A stretch of DNA of 64,000 nt from JAMXLO01 sp963719805 (GTDB lineage Bacteria; Pseudomonadota; Alphaproteobacteria; Acetobacterales; Acetobacteraceae): positions 620,001-684,000 of the forward strand of contig CAVRDF010000001.1 in assembly GCA_963719805.1 (NCBI GenBank), written 5' to 3'. The notes under the pieces are model-generated. The model saw only the letters and a program-made list of their open reading frames with translations. It had not been told where the DNA came from and did no database searches. Below are positions 8,705 to 17,872 of the stretch, piece by piece; position 1 is the first letter of the stretch, and each line of letters starts with the position of its first letter. The position numbers and the translations under genes are program-made.

Positions 8705-10033
8705 CTACGTCAATGGCGAAGGCCGCAACTTGGTACCGTCGGTGAACCGGCTATAGCGGAAAGGCGTCGGATCGACCACCGGCGGATCACCCGCCACCAG
8801 TTCAGCCATCAACCGTCCCGCCCCGGGCCCGATGCCGAAGCCATGTCCGCTGAAGCCGGTTGCGATGAAGAAGCCAGGGATCGCATCGACGCCGGAGATC
8901 ACCGGGATCGCATCCGGCGTCACGTCGATGATGCCGCCCCAACTCTCCGCCACCTTCATGTCGCGGAACTGCGGAAAGGTCGCGATGATGTTCTTGCGTC
9001 CTTCATCCAGGATCGCCTGCACCGGTGCTGGATCCAGCGTGCGCACTTGCTCGAACGGCGTGCGCGTATCCATCGACCAGTGCCGCGGCACCTGCCATTC
9101 CTCGATGAACTTGCTGCCGACGCGCAGCCTGATGCGTTTCCACTGCATGCGCAGTCCCGGCAAAAAGTCCGAGAAGAAGCGCAGCGAGTCCGGCACGATG
9201 TCGTAGATGTTGCCGTTCCACGCGCCGACGTTGTAGCCGCCGTCGAGCCGCTTGCGATAGCCGAAGCCGGCACCGCTGGCCGATGCCTCTAATCCGGCAT
9301 CCAACTTCTCGGTGCGCATCACCGACGACAGCATCTTGAGCTGCGGCAGCCGCACATCGTGGTTGCTGGCGAACAGCCGCGACCAGACGCCACCGGCGAG
9401 CACGACGCTGTCGCACGCGATGCGTCCCTTCTCGGTCACCACGCCGACAACGCGCCCGCCTTGCACATCGATGCCGCGCACCGCGCATTGCTGAATGATG
9501 CTCGCACCGTGCCGCCGCGCCGCTTCGGCGATTGCGGGTGCCGCCATCTGCGGTTCGCCGCGTCCGTCACTTGGTGTGTGCAGCGCGCCATGAAAATCGC
9601 CGGTGAGACCTGGCAGCACCTGCGCAGCTTCATCGCGCGACAGCACGCGGCTGTCCACTTGATACGGCCGTGCCGCGTCGAGCCACGCTTCGTGATGCGC
9701 CATCTCTTCCGGCGTCTTGCTCAGATACATGATGCCGCACTTGCGATAGCCGGTTTCGGCCTCGGTCAGCGAGTTCATGTCGTCCCACAGTCGCAGCGCC
9801 TCGATCGCCAGCGGGATTTCCAGCGGATCGCGTCCCATCTTGCGGCACCAGCCCCAGTTGCGGCTCGACTGCTCGCCGGCAACGTGACCCTTCTCGCAAA
9901 CCACCACCGGGATGCCCTTGCGCGCCAGGAAGAACGCCGTGCTCACGCCGATGATGCCGCCGCCGACGATGACGACGCCAGTGCGCCGAGGAAGTTCAGG
10001 ATCGGACGTAACTGGATCAACGCGCGGCGCCAT
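8705..10033 (-). CDS. FAD-dependent amine/amino-acid oxidoreductase (DAO family)
   Basis: 442 aa. The dinucleotide motif GVVIVGGGIIGVSTAFFLARKG begins near residue 19, and the C-terminal FAD motif is FIATGFSGHGFGIGPGAGRLMAE, as in DadA, glycine oxidase and related deaminating oxidases. The conserved SRNWGWCRK region is typical of a subgroup that is often annotated only as FAD-binding oxidoreductase. It oxidises a C-N bond of an amine or amino acid. A GGGG sequence lies 7 nt before the ATG. It heads the operon with the hydantoinase and diverges from the cytochromes. Confidence 0.86.
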   Translation of the reverse strand: MAPRVDPVTSDPELPRRTGVVIVGGGIIGVSTAFFLARKGIPVVVCEKGHVAGEQSSRNWGWCRKMGRDPLEIPLAIEALRLWDDMNSLTEAETGYRKCGIMYLSKTPEEMAHHEAWLDAARPYQVDSRVLSRDEAAQVLPGLTGDFHGALHTPSDGRGEPQMAAPAIAEAARRHGASIIQQCAVRGIDVQGGRVVGVVTEKGRIACDSVVLAGGVWSRLFASNHDVRLPQLKMLSSVMRTEKLDAGLEASASGAGFGYRKRLDGGYNVGAWNGNIYDIVPDSLRFFSDFLPGLRMQWKRIRLRVGSKFIEEWQVPRHWSMDTRTPFEQVRTLDPAPVQAILDEGRKNIIATFPQFRDMKVAESWGGIIDVTPDAIPVISGVDAIPGFFIATGFSGHGFGIGPGAGRLMAELVAGDPPVVDPTPFRYSRFTDGTKLRPSPLT

Positions 10034-10146
10034 GCTGTGTCCCCTTGATGTCTGTTCAATGACAGCGCGTCAGGCGCGTCCGGGCAAGCCGGGGGAATAA
10101 AACGCGCCGCAACACGGTTTTCTCCGCCGTATGGCAGGAGCAAATC

Positions 10147-10593
10147 GTGCGCGCATCGCATTTCGGCTTGGCAATGGGACTGGTCGCGCTGGCATCCGCC
10201 GCAGTTGCCGCGGACGGCACGGCTGCGTTCGAGCTGCGCCGCGACACGATGAAGCAGATGGGCCGAGCGCTCTACCTTTCGGTCGGCCGCGTGGCGAAGG
10301 GACGCAGCGAATTTAGCCCGGATACCGTCACAGCCGCCGAGACCATTGCGCGTCTCGCGCCGACGATTGGCACGCTGTTTCCGCCCGGTTCGGATGTGCC
10401 GGACAGCAACATGAAGCCGGCGATTCTGACCGCGCCGGACAAGGTGACGCAGCTTGCCGGTGCCGTGCAGGCAGCGATGCCGGCATTCGTCGCCGAGGTG
10501 AAAAGCGGCGATCGTGCGCGCATCGCGGCCGCCTATAACACGATGAGCAAGACCTGCGACGCCTGCCACAGCGAATTCCGCAAGGAGGAATAA
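10147..10593 (+). CDS. Cytochrome c'-type protein
   Basis: 148 aa with an N-terminal signal peptide (LAMGLVALASAAVAA) and a single CxxCH heme site close to the C-terminus (CDACHSEFRKEE), the layout of four-helix cytochrome c' and c-556. It is periplasmic; relatives bind NO or pass electrons. Translation begins at a GTG with AGGAG 6 nt upstream. The stop overlaps the start of the next cytochrome gene (TAATG), so both are made together. Confidence 0.9.
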   Translation: MRASHFGLAMGLVALASAAVAADGTAAFELRRDTMKQMGRALYLSVGRVAKGRSEFSPDTVTAAETIARLAPTIGTLFPPGSDVPDSNMKPAILTAPDKVTQLAGAVQAAMPAFVAEVKSGDRARIAAAYNTMSKTCDACHSEFRKEE

Positions 10594-11468
10594 TGGTCCG
10601 CCGCGCGCTGGCGTCGCTGCTGATCTGGCTGTTCTGCCACGGCCATACCGCCGCACAAACTCCCGTGCAAACCGAAGCGGAACGCGGTGCCTATCTGGCG
10701 CACGCGGCTGGCTGCGTGTCGTGCCACACCATCCCGGGTGGAACGCCATTCGCCGGTGGCCGCGCATTGGCCACACCGTTCGGCACGTTCTACAGCCCGA
10801 ATATCACCGCCGATACAGACACGGGTATCGGCCGTTGGACCGACGCGCAGTTCCTGCACGCACTGCACGACGGTGTGCGGCCTGATGGAGCCAACTACTT
10901 TCCCGTCTTTCCGTATCCAAGTTTCACCAACATCACCGATGCGGATGCGCTGGCGATCAAGGCGTATCTGTTCTCGCTGCCGGCCGTGCGACAGGGGAAC
11001 CGGCCCCATGACGTGGCGTTTCCATTTTCCTGGCGGTTTCTGCAGCTTGGCTGGAAGACGCTGTTCTTCCGCGAGGGGCCGTTCCGTCCCGATCCCGCAC
11101 ACGATGCCAACTACAACCGCGGTGCCTATCTGGTCACAGCGCTGGCCCACTGCGGCGAATGCCACACACCACGCAATATGTTCGGCGCGACGCGTCCCAG
11201 CCTCGCACTGTCCGGCAATCCGGATGGGCCCGATGGACAGAAGGTGCCGAACCTCACCCCGGATGCGGCAACCGGCATTGGTGAGTGGGATGCCGACGAT
11301 ATCGTCGCGCTGCTGAAGACCGGCCAGACACCGGAACAGAGCAGCGTGAAGGGCGCGATGCACGAAGCCGTGCAGGACGGACTGCGTTTCCTCACCGCCG
11401 GCGACATGCGAGCAATCGCTGCCTATTTGCTGGCGCAACCGCCAGTCGTGCATAAGGTCGGGGGATAA
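10593..11468 (+). CDS. Diheme cytochrome c
   Basis: 291 aa, with a signal peptide ending near HTAAQ. Two CxxCH sites (CVSCH about residue 41 and CGECH about residue 190) define two cytochrome c domains, each followed by a matching TPDAATGIG or TADTDTGIG loop and a distal Met region. The layout is that of cytochrome subunits of membrane-bound alcohol or aldehyde dehydrogenases of acetic acid bacteria, minus one heme domain. It probably transfers electrons in the periplasm. AAGGAGG is embedded in the end of the preceding gene, giving tight coupling. Confidence 0.9.
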   Translation: MVRRALASLLIWLFCHGHTAAQTPVQTEAERGAYLAHAAGCVSCHTIPGGTPFAGGRALATPFGTFYSPNITADTDTGIGRWTDAQFLHALHDGVRPDGANYFPVFPYPSFTNITDADALAIKAYLFSLPAVRQGNRPHDVAFPFSWRFLQLGWKTLFFREGPFRPDPAHDANYNRGAYLVTALAHCGECHTPRNMFGATRPSLALSGNPDGPDGQKVPNLTPDAATGIGEWDADDIVALLKTGQTPEQSSVKGAMHEAVQDGLRFLTAGDMRAIAAYLLAQPPVVHKVGG

Positions 11469-11471
11469 ACT

Positions 11472-12410
11472 CTAAGACGCGACTGCGGCCACGGGCTCAC
11501 CGTGTCGCTCCATGAAGCTGGCGACCTCCTCTCGCGTGCCGAGCGATGGCTGCGCGCCGAGGCGTGTCACGGCCAGCGCCGCCGCCGCGGACGCATAACC
11601 CAGGCAATCCGTCAGCGGCCGCTGCCCGGCCAGCGCAGCAGCGAGAGCACCGATGTAAGCGTCGCCCGCCGCGGTGGTGTCCACCGCCTCAACACTCACT
11701 GCCGCGCAACGCACGGTTTGTTGGCCGTCACGATACAGCACGCCCTCGCGTCCGAGTGTGATCAATGCCGCACGTGCGCCCTGACGGACCAGGTCATTGG
11801 CGGCGGTCATCGGGTCGGCACTCCCGGTGAGCATGGCTGCCTCGGTTTCATTCGGCGCGATGATGTCAATCAGCGGCAGCAATTCGGCAGCGATGGTCCG
11901 CGCCGGGGCAGGGTTCACGATCACTGACCAACCCGCCGCATGCGCGGCGCGGATCGCATGCGCGTTGGTTTCGGCAGGAATTTCGTGCTGCAACAGCAGA
12001 ATCCCCGGTGCATCGGCTGCCGCCAATGCACGATCGACCAGAGTCGCGTCACAGTTTGAATTGGCGCCCGAAACCACCACGATGGTATTCGCGCCGGCGG
12101 CATCCACGGTGATCAGAGCGGTGCCCGTCGGACGATCGGCAGATTGCACCGCATCTGTTGCGACCCTTGCCGCAGTCAGCCCGGCTAGCAGATCGCGTCC
12201 GAACTGGTCGCCCCCGACGCAGCCCGCCATGGCCACGCGAGCGCCGAGCCGTGCCGCCGCAACCGCCTGGTTGGCCCCCTTGCCGCCAGCCGCGGTAAAG
12301 AAATCACGCCCGAATACCGTCTGCCCAACGCGTGGCAATGCCTCGCAGCGTACCACAAGGTCCATGTTCAAGCTGCCGATCACCAGGATCGGACGAGATG
12401 GTCTTTGCAT
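11472..12410 (-). CDS. rbsK: Ribokinase (PfkB family)
   Basis: 312 aa from the ATG at 12410 (MQRPSRPILVIGSLNMDLV). It shows both PfkB signatures: the N-terminal GGKGANQAVAAARLG and the C-terminal DTTAAGDAYIGALAAAL with the catalytic Asp. The substrate-contact NMD and the NPAPA block favour ribokinase over fructokinase. It makes ribose 5-phosphate. No ribose transporter adjoins it. It converges on the cytochrome pair with 3 bp between stops. Confidence 0.88.
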   Translation of the reverse strand: MQRPSRPILVIGSLNMDLVVRCEALPRVGQTVFGRDFFTAAGGKGANQAVAAARLGARVAMAGCVGGDQFGRDLLAGLTAARVATDAVQSADRPTGTALITVDAAGANTIVVVSGANSNCDATLVDRALAAADAPGILLLQHEIPAETNAHAIRAAHAAGWSVIVNPAPARTIAAELLPLIDIIAPNETEAAMLTGSADPMTAANDLVRQGARAALITLGREGVLYRDGQQTVRCAAVSVEAVDTTAAGDAYIGALAAALAGQRPLTDCLGYASAAAALAVTRLGAQPSLGTREEVASFMERHGEPVAAVAS

Positions 12411-12519
12411 CGATGTGGTCTCACGTTGACGTGACAGTCGGCTGCGGCACATCTGGCGGCAGTCAGCGGACTATGACAACACTCAGCACTGATGCGAGTG
12501 CCGGGGGACGACACCGATA

Positions 12520-14715
12520 ATGAGTGAGGCCAGCAGCCGGACTGGTGTGCCTTGGGCGCTGCGCGGCATGATCATCGCGTCCATCGTGGTGCCGCTACTG
12601 GTGTTGATCGGCGGCGGCTGGGTTGCCTGGCGGGGCGTGGTCGCGAATGCCGATGCCGAGCTCGGCAGCGCGCTTGCAGTCGCGGCCGACGATGCAACCC
12701 GCGTATTGGACACACACGCCATCCTCGGCGCACGGGTGAACGACCTGCTGGCCGGATTGACCGATGACGCCATCGCAGCGCGCGAAAGCGAATTCCACAA
12801 TCGCCTGGCGGGCATGATCACGGGCTATGCCCAGGTCACCGCGATCGTGGTGACCAGTGCGGATGGACGCCCGCTGGTCGCCAGTTCGCGTTTCCCCATT
12901 GATACGAGCGTCAACTTTGCCGACCGGGACTATTTCGTCTCACTGCGTGACAGTGCGGTGCCGTTCTTCATCGGCGGCATCGTGTTCGGCCGCATGACCC
13001 ACGAGGATCTGTTCACCGTTGCCGTCCGGCGCGGCGATCCGCAGCATTTTGCCGGCGCCGTGCTGATCGGCGTGTCGCCGTTGTACTTCTACAACTTCGA
13101 CCGCGCGCTGTTCAGCGGCGACGTCGACTACAACGCCGCCTTGCTGCGCGGCGACGGTACGCTGCTCGCGGGCTATCCCGGCCCGGCGCAATCCAGCCAG
13201 ATTGCCGGCCGCGACAACATGCTGGTCACCGCGTTCGCCCGTAATCCGGACGGCGATACAGTGCAGGGCCAGTCATCGCTGGACGGCGTCGAACGGCTGA
13301 TCGCCTATCGCAGGCTCGCCGATTATCCGGTGATCGTGGCGATCGGCCGGCGCTGGGGATCCGTGGTGCGCGAATGGCTCGCCACGGTCGGGACGCATAT
13401 GGTGTTCGGCGTTCCCGCCACGCTGTGCCTGCTGTTGCTGAGTCTGCTGGTGGTCCGGCGGTGGCGCCAGCAGCACGAGGTGTTCGCGCGGCTGCAGGAC
13501 GAGGTGCGTCGCCGCGAGGTCGCCGAAGAGGCGCTGCGCCAGGCGCAGAAGATGGAGGCGGTCGGCCGCCTGACCGGCGGCATCGCACACGACTTCAACA
13601 ACCATCTGACGGTGATCAGCAGCAACATCGAGTTGTTGCAGCATCGGCTCCCGCAGGGCAGCGAGTCGCTCACGCGGCTTACGACAGCAGCGATGGCGGG
13701 CGTGCAGCGGGCCGCGACGCTGACGCACCGTCTGCTGGCATTTTCCCGCCAGCAGCCGCTGGAGCCCGAGGCACTCGATGCTGGCCGGCTGGTGTCCGGC
13801 ATGTCCGACTTGCTGCGTCGTACCCTGGGCGAGGATGTCGTCGTCGAAACGGTGCTGGCGTCCGGGCTATGGCAAACGCGGGTCGATGCCAACCAGCTTG
13901 AGAACGTGCTGCTCAACCTTGCGGTGAACGCGCGCGATGCCATGCCGCATGGCGGCAAGCTCATCATCGAGACGGCGAACGCGCATTTGGATGAGAGCTA
14001 TGCGGCGGCACACGCCGAGGTCACGCCCGGCGAGTATGTCATGCTCTCGGTCAGCGATACCGGCACCGGCATGTCGCCGGATGTCATCGAACGCGCGTTC
14101 GAGCCGTTCTTCACCACCAAGCCACTCGGCCAGGGAACCGGGCTTGGCCTGTCGATGGTGTACGGCTTCGTCAAACAGTCGGGCGGCCATGTGGCAATCC
14201 AAAGCCAGCCGGGACAGGGCACCACGATAAAGGCCTACCTGCCGCGTTTCCTGCCACCGGTGGAAGCGCCGAAGCCGGCGACGATGCGAACGCCCGCGCA
14301 GCCAGGCAAGGAAACCATCCTTGTCGTCGAGGACGACGAGGATGTGCGCCGCTCCTCGGTCGAGGCATTGCGCGAAATCGGCTATCTGGTGCTGGAAGCT
14401 GGTGATGCCATGGACGGCGTGCGGCTCATTGTCGATCGCGGCGGCATCGATCTGCTGTTCACCGATGTCGGTCTGCCCGGCGGCGTCAATGGCAGCGCAT
14501 TGGCGGAGGCAGCCCGTAAGGCGCAGCCCGGACTCAGAGTGCTGTTCACCACGGGCTATGTGCGTGAGGCGGCCCTGCAAACCGAGGTGCGGGAGCAGGG
14601 CCTGTATTTCATTGCCAAGCCGTTCAACCTCACGGCACTGGCGGGGAAAATACGCGAGGTGCTGGACACACCGCTTGGCGCCGTGGCGGTTGCCGGTGGC
14701 CCTGACAGCCCGTGA
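12520..14715 (+). CDS. Membrane hybrid histidine kinase with C-terminal receiver
   Basis: 731 aa. TM1 is at about residues 17-37 and TM2 at about 292-314. They flank a periplasmic sensor of the Cache type, with FADRDYFVSLRD as the usual ligand-site strand. A linker leads to HisKA with H357 in GGIAHDFNNHL, then an HATPase domain with N-box LNLAVNARDAMP, the DTGTGM box, and GQGTGLGLSM. The receiver occupies about 600-716, with DD at its start, phospho-acceptor D649 in FTDVGLPG and the Lys in AKPFN. All key residues are present, so it should be active. No output regulator is adjacent. Confidence 0.92.
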   Translation: MSEASSRTGVPWALRGMIIASIVVPLLVLIGGGWVAWRGVVANADAELGSALAVAADDATRVLDTHAILGARVNDLLAGLTDDAIAARESEFHNRLAGMITGYAQVTAIVVTSADGRPLVASSRFPIDTSVNFADRDYFVSLRDSAVPFFIGGIVFGRMTHEDLFTVAVRRGDPQHFAGAVLIGVSPLYFYNFDRALFSGDVDYNAALLRGDGTLLAGYPGPAQSSQIAGRDNMLVTAFARNPDGDTVQGQSSLDGVERLIAYRRLADYPVIVAIGRRWGSVVREWLATVGTHMVFGVPATLCLLLLSLLVVRRWRQQHEVFARLQDEVRRREVAEEALRQAQKMEAVGRLTGGIAHDFNNHLTVISSNIELLQHRLPQGSESLTRLTTAAMAGVQRAATLTHRLLAFSRQQPLEPEALDAGRLVSGMSDLLRRTLGEDVVVETVLASGLWQTRVDANQLENVLLNLAVNARDAMPHGGKLIIETANAHLDESYAAAHAEVTPGEYVMLSVSDTGTGMSPDVIERAFEPFFTTKPLGQGTGLGLSMVYGFVKQSGGHVAIQSQPGQGTTIKAYLPRFLPPVEAPKPATMRTPAQPGKETILVVEDDEDVRRSSVEALREIGYLVLEAGDAMDGVRLIVDRGGIDLLFTDVGLPGGVNGSALAEAARKAQPGLRVLFTTGYVREAALQTEVREQGLYFIAKPFNLTALAGKIREVLDTPLGAVAVAGGPDSP

Positions 14716-14765
14716 CAGCCGTTGACGCGCCGATCACCGGGGGTTACATCGCGCGCCCTGCCCCT

Positions 14766-14852
14766 GCCCAGGTGGCGGAATTGGTAGACGCGCAGGTTTC
14801 AGGTACCTGTGGCCGCAAGGTCGTGGAAGTTCGAGTCTTCTCCTGGGCACCA
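14766..14852 (+). tRNA. tRNA-Leu (CAG anticodon)
   Basis: 87 nt with a 7 bp acceptor stem (GCCCAGG with CCTGGGC) and an encoded CCA end (14850-14852). The anticodon stem is CAGGT/ACCTG around the loop TTCAGGT, giving anticodon CAG at 14800-14802, which reads CUG. The long variable arm (class II) is as expected for Leu. The T-arm loop is TTCGAGT. It lies 4 bp from the convergent ubiG stop. Confidence 0.96.
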
Positions 14853-14856
14853 GCCG

Positions 14857-15555
14857 CTACGCGCGTGCCGCAAGCAGATAGTTGACCGAAGTATTGCGGC
14901 AGACCTGCCACCGTCCGGTCAGCGAGTCCACGCCCAGACCGGCAACATCCGTTATCCGCAACCCGGCCTCGCGCAGCATTGCCGCCAGTTCGTTCGGTGC
15001 GATGAACTTGCGCCAGTCGTGTGTGCCGATCGGCAGCCAGCGCAGCAGATATTCGGCACCGACCTTGGCGGCGAGGAACGACTGCGGGGTGCGGTTCAGC
15101 GTGGACAGGAACAGCCGGCCGCCCGGCGCCAGCAGCTTGCGCAGCGTGCCGATGAAGGCGTTGGGGTCAGGCACATGCTCAATCACCTCGAGCGCGGTGA
15201 TCACCGGGAAACGCTGGCCTTCGCCCAGCAGGTCCTCCGCCACCCCACCGCGATAGGATAGCGGCAGGTCCTGGCCAGCAGCATGGGCACGCGCGGCCTC
15301 GATCGCCTCGCCTGCCGCATCGATGCCGAGCACGCTGTAGCCGCGCCGTGCCAGCGCCTCGGCCGCCACGCCGGCGCCGCAGCCCACGTCGAGAATGACT
15401 CCCGCAGGCGGCGAACCGATGCGCTCCGCGATCCAGGCCACGCGCGCCGGGTTCATCCGGTGCAGCGGCCGCATCGGCCCGTCCGGGTCCCACCAGCGCG
15501 CCGCGAGGGCGTCGAACCGCGCAACCTCGTCGGGCGAAACCGTCATGCCTGGCAT
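14857..15555 (-). CDS. ubiG: Ubiquinone O-methyltransferase
   Basis: 232 aa. The SAM motif ILDVGCGAGVAAEALARRG is near residue 54. WWDPDGPMRPLHRMNP at the N-terminus and FLSTLNRTPQSF plus LPIGTHDWRKFIAPNEL towards the C-terminus are diagnostic of UbiG. It performs both O-methylations of ubiquinone biosynthesis at the inner membrane. Two ATGs compete (15555 and 15546). It diverges from lysC, an arrangement I recall from other Rhodospirillales. Confidence 0.94.
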   Translation of the reverse strand: MPGMTVSPDEVARFDALAARWWDPDGPMRPLHRMNPARVAWIAERIGSPPAGVILDVGCGAGVAAEALARRGYSVLGIDAAGEAIEAARAHAAGQDLPLSYRGGVAEDLLGEGQRFPVITALEVIEHVPDPNAFIGTLRKLLAPGGRLFLSTLNRTPQSFLAAKVGAEYLLRWLPIGTHDWRKFIAPNELAAMLREAGLRITDVAGLGVDSLTGRWQVCRNTSVNYLLAARA

Positions 15556-15618
15556 GGTTGCCCCTGTTGTCCCACGCCAGTATGACCACCCTCAACCGAC
15601 CACTGACAACTGGCACCG

Positions 15619-16851
15619 ATGTCACGCATCGTGATGAAGTTCGGCGGCACCTCTGTCGCCGACTTGGACCGTATCCGCAACGTCGCCACCCGCGTGAAGC
15701 GTGAGGTGGCGGCGGGGCACGAGGTCGCGGTCGTGGTGTCCGCCATGTCCGGCGTCACCAACCAGCTCGTTGCCTATTGCCAGGGCCTCTCGCCGCTGCA
15801 TGACGCACGTGAATACGACACCGTGGTGGCGACCGGCGAACAGGTCACCACCGGCCTGCTTGCCATCGCGTTGCAGGAGATCGGCGTTGAAGCGCGCTCC
15901 TGGCAGGGCTGGCAGATCCCGATCCACACCGACAACGCGCACGGTAAGGCACGCATCGCCGGCATCGAGGGCGAGGAACTGATCCGCCGCATGCAATCGG
16001 GCCAGGTCGCGGTGGTGTCCGGCTTCCAGGGCATTGGACCCGACAACCGCATCACCACCCTCGGCCGCGGTGGCTCCGACACCTCGGCCGTAGCCCTCGC
16101 CGCCGCACTGAAGGCCGAGCGCTGCGACATCTACACCGATGTCGATGGCGTCTATACGACCGACCCGCGCATCGTGCCGCGCGCCCGCAAGCTGGCACGC
16201 ATCAGCTACGAGGAAATGCTGGAACTCGCCTCGGTCGGCGCCAAGGTGCTGCAAACCCGCAGCGTCGAGTTGGCGATGAACGAACGCGTGCGCGTGCGTG
16301 TTCTGTCGTCCTTCAAGGACGAGCTGGCGAATGACACCGAAGGCACCCTGGTCGTTGACGAGGACGAGATCGTGGAAAAGCAGAATGTATCCGGCATCGC
16401 CTATTCACGCGACGACGCGAAGATCACGCTGCGCCACGTGCCGGATCGCCCTGGCATTGCCGCCGCGGTGTTCGGTGCACTCACCGATCAGAATGTCAAC
16501 GTCGACATGATCGTGCAGAACGTCTCGGCCGAAGGCACCACCGACATGACGTTCACCGTCAGCAAGTCCGATCTGCCGCGCGTGCAGGCGACGCTGTCGC
16601 AGGCGCAACCGCAAATCGGCTTCACCACCGTGCTGGCCGATCCCGACGTTGCCAAGATCAGCGTTGTTGGCGTTGGCATGCGCAGTCACGCCGGCGTCGC
16701 CAACACGATGTTCCGCGCGCTCGCCGACAAGGCGATCAACATCCAGGTGATTTCCACCAGCGAGATCAAGGTCAGCGTGCTGATCGCTGCCGAGTACACC
16801 GAGCTTGCGGTGCGCGCGCTGCACACCGCGTACGGCCTCGATGCCGCATAG
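15619..16851 (+). CDS. lysC: Aspartate kinase
   Basis: 410 aa. It has the kinase signature IVMKFGGTSVAD at residues 4-15, the TLGRGGSDTSAVALAAAL core, and tandem C-terminal ACT domains (about 270-400) that bind Lys or Thr for feedback control. It forms aspartyl phosphate, the first step to Lys, Thr, Met and diaminopimelate. The partner gene asd is 20 kb away at 36707. There is no strong ribosome site before the ATG. The end overlaps the next gene by 11 bp. Confidence 0.96.
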   Translation: MSRIVMKFGGTSVADLDRIRNVATRVKREVAAGHEVAVVVSAMSGVTNQLVAYCQGLSPLHDAREYDTVVATGEQVTTGLLAIALQEIGVEARSWQGWQIPIHTDNAHGKARIAGIEGEELIRRMQSGQVAVVSGFQGIGPDNRITTLGRGGSDTSAVALAAALKAERCDIYTDVDGVYTTDPRIVPRARKLARISYEEMLELASVGAKVLQTRSVELAMNERVRVRVLSSFKDELANDTEGTLVVDEDEIVEKQNVSGIAYSRDDAKITLRHVPDRPGIAAAVFGALTDQNVNVDMIVQNVSAEGTTDMTFTVSKSDLPRVQATLSQAQPQIGFTTVLADPDVAKISVVGVGMRSHAGVANTMFRALADKAINIQVISTSEIKVSVLIAAEYTELAVRALHTAYGLDAA

Positions 16852-17866
16852 CGCCGCAGTCGCTGAGCTGGATCGTCTGTGGGCACGTGGCACCGCGTTC
16901 CTGGGGTGCCGCTACGCCATTCTGGGCGGTGCGATGAGCTGGGTCAGCGAGCGTCACCTGGTATCGGCGATATCGAATGCCGGGGGCTTCGGCGTGATCG
17001 CCTGCGGCTCGATGGAACCGGACATGCTCGCTGCCGAGATTACCGGCACCCAGGCACTCACCGACAAGCCGTTCGGCGTGAACCTGATCACCATGCATCC
17101 GCGGCTGGACGATCTGATCCGCGTGTGCCTGCAAGCGCGGGTTGGCCACATCGTGCTGGCAGGTGGCATCCCGCCGGGCAGCGCGGTGCGTGCGGTGAAG
17201 GATGGCGGCGCGAAACTGATCGCGTTCACCCCGGCATTGGTGCTGGCGAAGCGGCTGATCCGTTCGGGCGCCGATGCGCTGGTGATCGAGGGCTCCGAGG
17301 CCGGCGGTCATATCGGGCCGGTGTCATTGATGGTGCTGGCGCAGGAGATCCTGCCGCACGTGCGCGATGTGCCGGTCTTCGTTGGCGGCGGCCTTGGCCA
17401 TGGCGAGGCGATCCTGGCACTGCTGGAGATGGGCGCATCTGGCGCGCAACTTGGTACCCGGTTCGCAGCCGCCACGGAATCAATCGCGCACGCGAACTTC
17501 AAACGGGCCTTCATCCGGGCCGCCGCGCGCGACGCGGTGCCGTCGATCCAGTTGGACGAACGCTTCCCGGTCATTCCGGTACGCGGCCTGGTCAATGAAG
17601 GGGTCAAACGTTTCCTGCGGTTCCAGGCGGAAACCCGCGACCGCTTCGAAAGCGGCGAGCTCAACAAGGAAGCGGCGCAGCTCGCGATCGAGCATTTCTG
17701 GGCTGGCGCCTTGCGCCGTGCGGTGATCGACGGCGATGTCGAGAATGGCTCGGTGATGGCCGGGCAGTCGGTGGGCATGGTCACCGGTGAGCAGCCCACA
17801 GCCGCGATCATCGAGGAACTTGTCGGGCAGGCGGTTGCCGCGCTGGCGGGGCGGCGGCAGGGCTGA
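16841..17866 (+). CDS. NAD(P)H-dependent flavin oxidoreductase / nitronate monooxygenase family
   Basis: 341 aa from the ATG at 16841, which lies inside the end of lysC. FMN-barrel motifs are present: AILGGAMSWVS near the N-terminus, SNAGGFGVIACGSM, IEGSEAGGHIG (with the active-site His) and GGGLGHGEAILALLEMGASGAQLGTRF. Members are called nitronate monooxygenase or FabK-like enoyl reductase; the true substrate here is open. The overlap with lysC and the 6 bp gap to ptsP suggest one transcript, although no functional link is known. Confidence 0.85.
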   Translation: MPHSAAVAELDRLWARGTAFLGCRYAILGGAMSWVSERHLVSAISNAGGFGVIACGSMEPDMLAAEITGTQALTDKPFGVNLITMHPRLDDLIRVCLQARVGHIVLAGGIPPGSAVRAVKDGGAKLIAFTPALVLAKRLIRSGADALVIEGSEAGGHIGPVSLMVLAQEILPHVRDVPVFVGGGLGHGEAILALLEMGASGAQLGTRFAAATESIAHANFKRAFIRAAARDAVPSIQLDERFPVIPVRGLVNEGVKRFLRFQAETRDRFESGELNKEAAQLAIEHFWAGALRRAVIDGDVENGSVMAGQSVGMVTGEQPTAAIIEELVGQAVAALAGRRQG

Positions 17867-17872
17867 CCGGAC

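Noticed and set aside
7931..9292. A 453-codon open frame on the plus strand
   Set aside because: It is the reverse phase of the hydantoinase and FAD oxidoreductase genes. Its His/Arg/Asp-rich translation shows no domain.
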